A stretch of DNA of 64,000 nucleotides from Linepithema humile (Eukaryota > Arthropoda > Insecta > Hymenoptera > Formicidae): assembly GCF_040581485.1 (NCBI RefSeq), contig NC_090131.1:18371501-18435500 (forward strand), in the 5' to 3' direction. Below the pieces are notes generated by a model. That model saw nothing but the letters and a program-made list of their open reading frames with translations. It was not told the DNA's origin and did not search any database. Of the stretch, positions 37,101-48,944 are shown one piece after another (position 1 is the first letter of the stretch; every line of letters starts with the position of its first letter). Position numbers and translations under genes: made by a program.

Positions 37101-39800
37101 TATTACCTTAAGATGAGAAAATAATAATTATTTTTCCACGTTAGCTCTTGCAGGATAAATCATATTTTTGTTTCTGCCATATCAGTTGTACGCGGAAAAA
37201 GGTTTGTAGCCCCCATCCTCAAAGAGGCGGCGAAGCAGATTGCGAATGACGTCCGACATACGTGAGTGTGTTTGCGTACGAGAAAGGCGAAGGGTCGGCT
37301 CGTAATTTCTCGGACTGGTTAGTGGAAGAGCCTCGCGTAGAGCAGCCGGATAGCTCGTGTCGCGGAGGGCGTAGATGTACGGAACGCGGTATCGATCCGC
37401 GTATTAAATATTTAATCGCAGGAAGAAGTTCAATATACGGACGAGGACGGTTGTCTTTTGAAGACAGGTCGAACAAACGAAAGCGAACACGACTGAAACG
37501 AGGTAGCACGCAATTCTATCTTGTCTCCTCGGCATTCGTCGAGAATGGGTGGACTTTCATTATTTAGAGCGCCTGGCAAAAAATTGTGATCGTCGACATG
37601 TCGTCTTTATCGATCGTAATTTGCTAACTTACTTAAGTAATTTAAGAGATTGTTGTGTTGACTTTAAAGAATATCAAATTACATCCCAAAATTATATTAT
37701 TTTTATATATCTATTTTGATACTTTTGATTTATTAAGATAAAATAATGCAAATTTTATGATTGTTTATGTTTACACTAAAATGTTAATTGTTAAAAAAAT
37801 ATTATATTGTAAATTGAAAAAAAATATAATGTAAATGGCTAAGTAATATATTGAACACATGTTAAAATTTGGAATATGGATTTTTAATCTTAAATTATAT
37901 GCACGGAAATCTTAAAATACATATTCAAATTTGGATTAAAATAAAGTGAGGTCAATGCACGATGTTCTTTAAATTCCTTCTGAGCGTAGTAATTTCCGGT
38001 AATGGAATTTGTGAATGCGGAAATCGTTAGTGAAATGCTGTTATTCCTTTGATGATACTTTTTGATTTACGGTGCTCAATTTTAGAAATTTTACATTGTA
38101 TAAGTTACTTGTTATATCCACGCATACCGAAAAATATGGCGGAATTCATCAATGGTTATCAGTTATCTAATGTACTGCGACATATAGCAATTTATTGCTC
38201 AAATATGATTAATTCACTATAATATTTTATCGCAAATACAGCGATATTATATATCGCTTTTAAATAAATTGTCCAAATGTAAGATAGAATATTTTGTGCT
38301 TGCTATTAAGTACGCCCAAATGTTTAGTACCAAAATATACGCATTGTATGTATTGTACGCATCGTATGTATTGTGTGTTTGGAAATTAAACTATGAAAAT
38401 ACAACAATAAAATTACTGTAGTGGTTTGCGCCGTGTTAAAATATGAGCGTAATTACATTAGCATGGAATGGCTTCATAAACAAATTTCAATAAATGTGCT
38501 AACAAATTTACTGTTCTCGCAAGAGAAATGGGCGATATCGATCGATTATCGCGGAGGTGCATCGCAAATGCGCTACAACGAGAGACTGTGGTGCTATTAT
38601 GCGTTGAAAATGAGAGTCACAAAATCTTTTTCACTGAAACTCTAGACCGTCAGAAAACTGTATCGAGAGCGCGCTTAAGGAGTCAACAAGGTCGATAAAC
38701 AGGAATAAGATATGATCTTTTCGAGAATCCCAAAGTGAGCCGATTTCTGCGGTCTGCGGTGGGATTCTTTTTAGCGTAACACTTTTAAAGGAGTTTTTAG
38801 ATAAGAGGACTTTAATAGCTGCAGGCGACCCACACCGAGATCGTTGGTGGTGCGTCTTGCACCTCCATGCAGATTTTACTATCCAAATCACGTACTCAAG
38901 GAAAGTTTTTGTTCAGTTATCGCGTTACTTCATTTTTCTTTATTCCGTACGTTGTTTGGTCCACTAATCAACGAGATAAAGTTCACGAGGAATTAAGAGA
39001 CTCACATTTTGCACTTTAAGATGCTGCTACTCCGTAATAACGAGAATCTTCATTGGAATATTACGATAGAAAGTAATCCTAATCTCTAAATAACGAATAC
39101 TTAATTGTATCAACTCTTCCAACATATCTTGATATCAGAATTTTAGACTATAAATAAATGGAAAATTTTCTGCAGAATAATACATGTACTTCCCCCCCAT
39201 CAACGTTCTCAATAAAATCATTGCGTCCAAAATATATTTGTGACAATGTAGCATAGAAGTCTTTTGTAGATCAATATAATGTACGCTTGTACAATAAAAT
39301 TTTTAGATATATGATTGCAATTTTTTAAAATGTCAATATTGACAGAAAACTATTTCTCCTTTTCGCTCGTTTGTATATAAGTTATTTTGAGTGAATATAA
39401 AAGAGATAAATTTGAACCAACTTTTAAGTGGTACTTTCGTAAATTCTTTGCATTGCAAATTTTGATAAAGTTATATGTTAGAGTTCATAGATTACGTAAA
39501 GAATCTATATAGATTAATTGATAAAATAATTGATAAAAACTGTTGATTTTCTTATTTGCACATTGCTTTAAGCAACGGTTCTTGGACCGTTAAAAGCGCG
39601 ACTTTTAATAGCGTGCCTAGTGCATATGCGTACGCGCGGTAGCACCTCTCGCGAGCTTCATCCAGCTTCTCACCTTCTGCATGTGCATATCGGTGCACTC
39701 TTAATGAGATGGTCGATCCTGTGTCGCCGTTAAAAATATTTCTCTCGCATTCATCTTGAGGAGATAGCGTGCCAGACAGAAGGTCTTTCTTGTGCATACG
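31169..39800. other. Intergenic region, no convincing gene
   Basis: The stretch contains CpG-rich islands at about 31,500-32,330, 33,600-34,060 and 37,190-37,570, where long frames are open on both strands at once, a base-composition effect. None of the translated products shows a family motif. An imperfect GTATGTATTGTACGCATC duplication lies near 38,340-38,380, and a 10-bp inverted repeat (GCAAGTCAGT / ACTGACTTGC) at 34,505-34,579. The rest is AT-rich and without structure that I can support. Confidence 0.5.
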
Positions 39801-42395
39801 TGTTTCGCGTTAGACAGCCGAGCACCCCCTATGCCGAGGGTGCATAACGGGGCTGCGTTGACGAAGGTGGTGGAAAGAAGGTACGCTCGGTTCGCTCACT
39901 TCTTCCTTCTTCCTCGCGGAAGTCTGCGCTCGCGGGGGGTGCTTTTACCGCCTCGCAGATAGCACCGGTAAGTATATACGTTCTTGGCGCTTGCGCACGT
40001 GTAGGCTATCTCGTTTTCTCTTTCTCTCTCTCTTTCTTTGTCTCTCTGCTTGACGCCGCGGCGAGCCGGCTATCGCGCTCCGATTCCTTTCTCCCTTGCG
40101 CACGCTACTCGGTGGAGAGCGAGACGACGGCTCGAGTGCGCCGACGAGCGAAGCTGCGCGGGCATGAGAGAGACACGGCGTGAGGTGCAACGGAGAACGA
40201 ACGAGTCGGTATGATCGAGGGAGAGAACGCGCGAAGCACGAGGGAGAAGGAGTGAGAGAGCCGGAGCATTGCGTGGGGAGCGATCGCAGCTCGTCATTCG
40301 AAGCCCGCCAACGGACGAGCGAGCAGCCACGGAACGGGACCGCGATTGAAAGAACCCACGCGATTTCGGCGTAAAAATAAAAATAAGAGAGTAACGCGTC
40401 ACCGAACGGGGTGATCAGGATAGCGGAAGAGTGAAGGGAGCAAGTTGCTCGGGAGAAAAGTTACGATCGCTCGCTTGTTCGGAGAGGAAATTCCACGGGG
40501 TTGTAAATTCGTTCGCCGCAATTCTCTCTGTGCAGAGCGAGTTGAACGAAGCGCTCAGTTTCGCGTTCGGTTAGCTTCGGTTGCGATAGAATTGGCTGTA
40601 GTGCCCATCGGTGCAAGTCTCACATTTTTGATAGCGGGAAGGGAAGGAAGGAGCAAGAGAGATAGCAGGGAATACTTTGACAGGAGTGAGAAAGATATAG
40701 GCAGAGAACGAAAGAGAGAGTGAAGAAGTGTCGATGAGATAGTGGTGGAAGCAAAACAAAACAGTGTCACCCACAGTGGTAAAAAGTGACTTGTATGCCG
40801 CGCATCTCTTCAGGATATTATCAACTTTCAATTATTCTGGTATATTGACAAGTTTGGAGCACGAAGATTTTGATTGGAATTACCGAACAACTGAATAGCC
40901 GGTGAGACAGTGAAAGAGAAAGGGAGAAAGAACATCTCGTGATTTGCTTACGCGTTTGGTGCGGTAATCTGTGAGTGCGAGGATTTCGTGTTGCGAGCCG
41001 TATCGGCAAGATTCAACGAAAATCAAGTGCTACGAAAGTGGAGTACACCATAACCGTATTTCGGAGTGATTAAGTGTCGCATCAACTCACCAAATTCGAA
41101 GTGGTAAACTCGTATGCGTGTCCACTTACCTTAAACGTACTATTGAATTCGGTGAAATTCGAAGCAGCAGCGTGTTTCCGCGAAGCTCATTCAAGGTACA
41201 CACAGGCTCATCCGGACGATTTCGCGACTCCAGCTTCTTCACTTCGTACGTGTGCAGCGTATCGTACATCGAAAATCACGAACAACTCCCGCACTTGTCA
41301 CTGATTTCGCGATTACAGCGATTTCACAGTCGAATTTAAGGAAGGCGTGCTTACTGCATCGCAAAGAAGTAACTGCTGACTTGAGTGAAACTGCTGCCAA
41401 CATTCGATTTGCAATAACGTCCGAGCTGCGGCTAACATCTGACCTGTGGCTAACCTTCGACTTGCGGCAAACATCTGACGTGCGGCTAATATCCGAGTAG
41501 TTTTGAAGGAACTTGAACACTCCGCTTGCGAAGGTGAGAATAATCGTGAAATTCGGCGCGTATTCGACAATAACGTGCTGCAGCTAGTGTCGGCGTGTGC
41601 TTCGAGAAACGTGTTTTCGGGAAACAATCAAGGAAGACGAGAATTGTTGACAATCGAACGTGAAAGTAACGATAGCGTACGTTGAGCTCGCGGTATATTG
41701 AACGAAAAAGTGCAACAAATCGCGAATTGTGTACGAGTGTGCAGCCACTCTGTGTGACATTTTCATCGTGTGTTTGGTGTTCTTTCGCAGATTCGGAGCA
41801 ACAGAAGAAGAACGGAAGAAATCAAGCGACGAGTCAACAGTGCAAAGAAAGGGTGGCGTAGGTTGTGTCCTCGCGATACGCTTTTCGGTGCGTGAAAAGA
41901 AGAGCTGCCGCGATATATCGATTGTGAATACCGTGACGTAACACCGCGACGTTAATTAATTCGTTGGTCAGCCTGTTTCGCCTTCGCGAATGTGAACGAC
42001 GATTGTAATCGTCGTCGTCGTACTACATTATACATCGCGTTCTCTCGTGATACAGTTTATAACGATCGACGTGAGTTCGTCGATTCGCGCATTCCTCGAA
42101 ATATTCGGAATCGGAATACCCGGTACATTTTTACGTGTTCGCGAACAAGAGGTGCTTCGCGCGTGAGAGCACTGACGCGTTAATATCTGTGAGCAGCACG
42201 ATCATCGGCATATCGCGCCTTTTCGAGCTCGATTTTAGCGCGTGATCGCTGATTCTTTCCTCGATTTATTCCGAATTACGCGGTCGCGTCGCGCCGGCAG
42301 CCTCCGTACGTGTGTTTTCGTTTCGGGAAGGATAAGTCCGGACGGTATTCACGTGACAAAAGTGCAGACGCTGCCTCCTCGGTCACTTGAAACAA
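39801..42395 (+). other. CpG-rich leader exon region with promoter, probably of the ephrin gene
   Basis: About 2.6 kb of CpG-rich, purine-rich sequence (many AGAGAG runs between 40,010 and 40,960) ends at a strong donor, ACAA/GTAAGTAT, at 42,395/42,396. A second strong donor, CCG/GTAAGTAT, lies at 39,967/39,968, so two alternative first exons may exist. Small frames fill the region but none continues across the donors or has a family motif, as expected of a long 5' leader with upstream ORFs. The next recognisable coding exon on this strand is the ephrin exon at 55,338, about 13 kb away; linking them is inference from position, strand and the absence of any other gene. Confidence 0.4.
41391..41499 (+). 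repeat. 18-bp minisatellite in the leader exon
   Basis: About six degenerate 18-bp units of the form CTGCGGCTAACATCTGAC follow one another. The last four are exactly 18 bp. In one frame they would give a six-residue periodic peptide (for example ELRLTS DLWLTF), but that frame lies inside a likely untranslated leader. Confidence 0.7.
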
Positions 42396-44752
42396 GTAAG
42401 TATATTTATGTATCATGAAATTTTGTCCGTGTATGAGATGTCCTCACGCGCGCTGCCAACTATTTTCCAGTTAAAAATAATTTTATAAATTTGAGGTTAG
42501 TGGTTTTTTTTACAATTTTGTGAGGTTAATTGACCGGAGTTTTTAATTAACGCTTGACGTTACATGCCTTTGCAATTAAATCGTGAATTAAATTTCTGGT
42601 AATGTCTAATTAAAAGTCTAACTAATTAACAAACAAGCTTTATATTTTTTCAACTTTTAAACATGTTCATAAATCCTTTAATTTTGAATACCGTAATGTT
42701 TTGTAACTACTGATGCTTCGTAAAATAATTTGCATTTTTATTATTTTGGTCTTTACCATTTGCGGTCGAAACAATATTTGATAGATTTAAGGACCGCTTG
42801 TATATATACAAAGCTTATAAACTGTATGTTAAGCCTTAAAAAACAAATGTTTTATTTTGAAATGTTGAATTTTACTTTGTTTTTCTTTCATATTTTTCGT
42901 ACCACGAAAATTTTTTACTGTCTCTTTTTTCTAACAGTTTACATAAAATATTAATATTTATATTATATATCTTAACTTTATTATCTCGACTTTAGCAATT
43001 CTAAAAAATGTATGCATTTTTATTATGTTGATAGAATCATCTCATCATTTTTGTCAGAATTATTAGAATGTCTGATATTTTAATTTGACTTAAGATTAAA
43101 ACAAATTTTAAAGACGTATAATATTTTATATTCAATAAACAATTAGCAGTTCCGAAATTCCGAAACTTATCGTACAAGTTTGGCCTAATGCAGTTCACTT
43201 GACCGTGACGGTTCGTGCATAGACATGTGTTACGCGTAAGCGTACGCAACCGGCGTGCACGCGTATGTTTACACCCGGTTTCATTCATAACAAATCGCGC
43301 GTTGCCATTCATTAAGCCGTATTTTCGGGAATACGGAAATACGTCGGGATTGAAACTTTTGGACGAAACAAGCTTCGTAGTTTGCGGGATAATCTGGTGC
43401 CTGTTATGGGCGCAATAAATTTGCACAGCTCGTAGTTATTACATAACTTAGGATACTTTGTCGTGTTCTGCGGTGAAGTAGCAAAAACAGCTATTGGCTA
43501 ATATTAAAGGAAATAAATCTTTTTGATACTATTTAAATTATGTCAAGAATTTAACTACGCGTTACGATAATATACAATGGGATACCTGTAATTATATTGC
43601 AAACTTATTTATCTTATTTTTATATTAAATTTATTTTATTTTCTATTCTAATTTTATAAAAATATGTAAATTATTCACATTTTTATATTTTAAAAATTTT
43701 TAAATAATGTTTATATATTTAAATTATTTAAAATAATATTTTGCACAAAAGTACATAGTACATACTTTTACTAAATACTATGCTAATACGTGCGATTACG
43801 AGATCACGATTCCCTCATTTATTTACGGTTATCATTGAATCGAAGGACTTGGAGATAGACTTTCCGGCCGAATGCGTGTAATTACGAGTGTGACTTAATT
43901 AAAGCCTGAGACAACTAATTACGAGTACAAGTTTCCGGCGAAAGTATATATAATCTCGCAGAGATCCGGCGTGCTATCAGTAAATGAACGGAGTTTCGCG
44001 TGAACTACAATTAATCCTATATGCCAGATTGACTTTTATTCATGAGTCTCTTCGTGTCGATACTGAGACGTAAGAAAGAGTGATTGCACGTTACGTATAT
44101 GTATCTTTTTTCGCGCGGCGGACGCGACGATCCGTAATGAGGAACTCCGGAAACGTTTCGAACAATTTATCACGTTTGGCTATCCTGTCGTTCGCGCTTT
44201 AACGGATGACTTTCGGTTTCAATTAAAACACAAATTTGCGTCGCTGCGGGGGATCCACGGTTTTGCCAAGCGACGCAGTAAATTGACGTGAAGTCGAAAC
44301 TCGCCGGGCGCGTTGCTCCGTGGCGAGTACGGTACACCGTCGAAGGGAAAATAGGAAGGGCACGAATAGAAGCAAAACGATGAGAGAACGGAAAGGAGGT
44401 TGTGCCGGGAGGGGAGTGCTGGGAAGAAAGAGAGACGAAACGAGAGAAGAAGATGCGGAAAGGAGACGAGAGGATCAACCTGCTCCGCTGCTGACAGGAC
44501 AGCGGGTTATCCAACAGCTCGGTGGCCCTTTAATAGTCCTCTTCTTCAACGGATATATACTGTTTTATGCTTTATTCCGGTTGCCACCTCCCGGACACAC
44601 CGCGCGCCGCGCGTTTCACTCTCATTCTCTTCCGCCTCGTCTCACAAACGCGTCTTTCGCGCGAACACGTTTTGCGTCGCTTCCGAGAACGCACGTCGAG
44701 CCGTGGCCCTGAAAGCAGGTGACTCTATATGAAACAAGATTGGCTCCATGGG

Positions 44753-44800
44753 GGGCCTTTTGCTATGCAGCGAAGGACAAGGCACATTGGTTCACGCTGC
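44753..44800. other. 11-bp inverted repeat, loop 26
   Basis: GCTATGCAGCG at 44,753-44,763 is the exact reverse complement of 44,790-44,800. The stem does not extend convincingly on either side, so it is too short for a typical microRNA precursor. Confidence 0.5.
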
Positions 44801-45987
44801 ATAGCTTCTCTTCGTGGAGGAGTCTAGAGAACTCATTCCTCACGTTACTCACGCATATACGATAAAAGATGGTTGTACTGTTTTGTATACATTCCTAAAT
44901 TATTATTGTACATTCAGTTGCAATCATTAACCGGCTGTTGATATAATATGAAAAAGCTGTCAGACTGTCAGGCTGTGTTGATATAATATGAAAAAGCTGC
45001 ATTTAACCGTATAAAAATTTAAATTAATTTAATTTAAATTATTGGTTTTTATTAATATAACAATAACAATAATAAATGAATAAAAGACATTAATATCGAG
45101 AAAACATTTATTTTCATAGAATCAGGGGATTTTCTTTAAAATATTCAAGCGTAAAATATGTGTGTGCATTATACATGTGAGCGTAGGCGTTATTAAAAAA
45201 GTCTGTTAATTCATTGGTGCTTTGATGCTACAACGCGAGCGGTTTATTTCCCGTGAGATTGACGGTCGATATCGTGTTGATATACAGTTTTCTCGGATTG
45301 CTTCGCTTATTCGTAGTGGATAGCGATCTCGCGGTACCGACACTTTTCATCCCGAGGATGTGGGGCGGGAAGGCACGAGACAGGTGGTCGGAGACTAAAT
45401 TGAGCGCGGTTAATGTAAAAAAAGGAGCAAAGGCTGTGACAGTTGGGCTGTTTTACCACGAACTGTCGTGCCTAGACCAGACGTGATTGCAATAACAACA
45501 TCCCAACACCCGGGTCGCTGTTTATTGCTAGCTTGCTGCTCTGGCTTGATGATTTCATTTTACTCATATATATACAATTTATTAACAATCATAAAGTATT
45601 GACTTTAGTAACGATGAGTAGTGATTAGAACTCGGGATCCTTTTCACACCTAGCACTCAGCTTACTGTCTCACGATTGCTCCATTGCTTTTATAATTATT
45701 CCGACCACCTACCAACATTTAAACAAGTTTTACGGCTTTATATTCTTACACTCAAAACATTATAATTGCTTTTTTATTTTCTATACTTTTCTTTGCACAC
45801 CATAATTTTTAATTCCTTGCTTTATAATACAATGAAGTGAGATAATTAATAATTTTGTAATCAAAATAATAAAATTAATAATAATTGCTTTATTAAAATA
45901 TCATATTAATACAAATATAAATTATATTTTAAAAAATAAATAAATTGTATTTTAAAATAGATTTATATAAAATTTATTGAAACTTTC

Positions 45988-46001
45988 CACACGCGCGCGC
46001 G

Positions 46002-46057
<56 letters not shown>
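45988..46057. repeat. CG/CA dinucleotide microsatellite
   Basis: There are 70 bp of strictly alternating pyrimidine-purine: CACA, then a run of CG, then a long run of CA. This is the sequence type most prone to form left-handed Z-DNA. Confidence 0.95.
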
Positions 46058-46058
<1 letters not shown>

Positions 46059-48533
46059 GTTAATCATACTTTGATTAAATTGTTAATATAATAATATAAT
46101 AACCTGATTAATATGGTGTGAAGGTTTATTAATGATTTATGCAGTGTATAATACTATTCGGTCGGATGAAAGTGAGAATCTTTGAAAATAGTAGATTTAA
46201 ATTTACGCGGTTCGTCAATGTATATACACATGAGTAAGAAATGCCGCGATTTATAATTTCTAAGAATTATAAAGACCATAAAATAAATAGTTGCAATAGA
46301 AAAGTAACACGTCGCTATTTCACTTGCGCAAATTTAATTTTACAAAATGTGAAATCTTACATTTCTTAATATTTTGGCTGCGAACTAAGGATGATTTACA
46401 TTTGGAAATTGATAACGAAAACGTTAAATCGAGTATCGTATGATCACCACATCTAGTTAATTAATACATTTTTGATATAAAACATCTTAATCGGAAAGGA
46501 GTCGGATTTCCGAACATACTTGCTGCAAATTCAGACTGCGAGAAGTTGCTGCTATTGCCATTCGTTGTCGCGTCATTAAGTGAGAACGTCTTCGTATTTC
46601 TTGCCGGATTTTTGGCGAAAAAGTATGTCATATTAGTGTCGGGAGTGTTAAATTTAATTATCCGCTTACATATATTACTACATAAAGTATTAATATCGAA
46701 ATATAGTTTAATTGTATATATCAGGAGTTATATATATCGACGAAGAATATTGAAATATTTCGTAACAATCCGGCGGCAAGTAATTTCATTTACATTTACT
46801 GTCGTATTTTGCTTCGCGTATTAACCATTTATATTCAGAGTTCGGAGTTCGTAAGTATTCAAGAATGTAAACATTCGATGTGTTGTTGTTTGTATTTCCA
46901 TAAAAAGATACGTCGCGAAGGGCTCGGCCGCGGCAACCAAAATTCTAAGAAATGTGGAAGTTGCGCATTGTGGCGCCACACAGTGCTCGTGTGTGTAAAT
47001 AGATAACTAGCTATAACGTAACGGCACACCTTTTTTGCAGTTCAGTTCGCACAGTTTCATAGATCAGAAATAGTTTATAAAAGTCGAGTCAATGTCGGGA
47101 GTGTCGAACCACGTATCGGACAATCGTTATATCAATCAGAGTATTTTTAGATTGTGTTAATATAATCGGACGTTCGGAACATTAAGAGTTTCCGAATCTA
47201 TTCTGCGTACTTGAAATCGCGAGAGCGACTAGCAAGAAATTGCCGCCAATCGCCGTTAGTCATCATATCGTTGTTGCGTAAAGACGTTTTCGGATTTTTC
47301 TTGTGTGCATATAAATATCGGTATACCGAGTACATTAATCATATGTTGTAAGGATCATACATACGGATCCATATTGTGAATGCTGAGTGTATTAATATCA
47401 GGAGTATCAAATTTTGTACACAAGTATTGTATGACGTAAATATTTCGCGCTTTTTTGCAATTTTTCTCGCCGCCATTTTAGCATTTGCGTGTAATGGAAG
47501 TATCTCTAATTTTTATATGTCGGAAATGAGTCATATCATTGACGTACATACGTCAATAACAAATATTGAATATATTAACATCAAGCATACCGGGAATGTC
47601 GAACAAGGGTCGTCCGATCATGTTTTCACATTCTTTTCGCAATTTCTATACGTATTGAAAATAAATCGCGTTTATAAATATTCGGAGTGCCGATTTTAAT
47701 TGTGTGTGATTTTAGACATTTCTTATTACGCGTATATCGTCGGATCGTGTTGCGAGTGTTGATATAATTTTAGAGTGATATATTGTGAAAAGATCGGTAC
47801 ATCATATTAATCAAGGTAAATCTTATAATTTAAGTCTTAAATTATAATACAGAATGAAAAGATTCTGTAACTTTTAATATGTTTTTTATCAATTTTTCAG
47901 GCAAAAATAAAATATTTTACATGCAAATTTTGAATAAATTTATTGTGCGAATTTGCAATAAATGATGCTTACATATTCATTATCTTTTGCAACATTTATG
48001 CAGATTTTTGTAACAATGTAAAAAAGAAAATTAAAATAATATATAATTATCCGGTGAATAATATAATGTGCTTTAAATGGCCTATCATTTGTGTCTATTT
48101 TTTATTCTTTTTTTTAGATTTATTTTTTATTTACTCTATAATCTAATTCAGTCTTTCGGGTATCTTCCTATTATTGTTATCATTTTAGACATGAAAGACC
48201 GTCTTAATAATATCCTTACCGCTTTTTAGTATCGATGAAGGCGTGCTATTTGAGCAACTGGGATATTACGTGATGATAGATGGTTTTAAAGTATTAGGCT
48301 GCGTGCGTGGAAAATCTATGCTAAGAGTCCAGCACGAATAAGATCTTGTTTTTGTTTAGCTAGTCTGTGAAGCACATTGCTAAGCGCAGGTTAACATTCT
48401 TCTAAAAGGAATGAGCGTACGGCAGTACAAATTAAGTCCAGGATTCTTCGTTACGATTGTACAAGTCTAACAGCTTTTACTTTTCTTTTATTACCAGCAC
48501 CAGAACCTTCTCCTACGCTCTCGCCGGATATTC

Positions 48534-48542
48534 GAGGAATAG
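48534..48542. repeat. Left 9-bp target duplication of the foldback element
   Basis: GAGGAATAG is repeated exactly at 54,955-54,963 on the other side of the element. Confidence 0.9.
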
Positions 48543-48944
48543 ACCTCTGTGAAGTTGGCCCCCCATTTTTCAAAATAAAAAAAAATGATTAGAGTTCTGG
48601 ATGCCCCCCGAGGAGTTCTAGAGTTCTCAGACCATTTTAGAAAGAGTTCTGCCATTTAAAGTAAAGAAAACACCATTTGAAAAATGGGGGGGCTAACTTC
48701 ACGGCGCCCCCCATTATGTAAAAAATCCAAATTTTTTTATAGTTCTGAGTAGATTTCAAATAGTTCTATAGTTCTAGATAAGATTCAAAAATAGTTCTGC
48801 TCGAAATACTACGTAAATTAAATTTGAAATTCTCGACTTAGAAAACGAAAAATAGCGAGAACTCGTTCAATTTTGATTTTAGCGTTTCGAGCCTTAAGGA
48901 TAATCGTTAGAACTCGTGAGGGGCTATACAGAACTCTCAACAGA

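Larger units (their letters stand above)
42396..48533 (+). other. Presumed first intron of the ephrin gene, left part
   Basis: No coding exon is recognisable. It holds a CpG-rich part at about 44,100-44,830, a duplicated GTTGATATAATATGAAAAAG stretch at 44,937-44,998, a CG/CA microsatellite at 45,988-46,057 and a tract at 46,540-47,820 with weak internal repetition. The intron assignment follows from the donor at 42,396 and the exon at 55,338. Confidence 0.35.
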
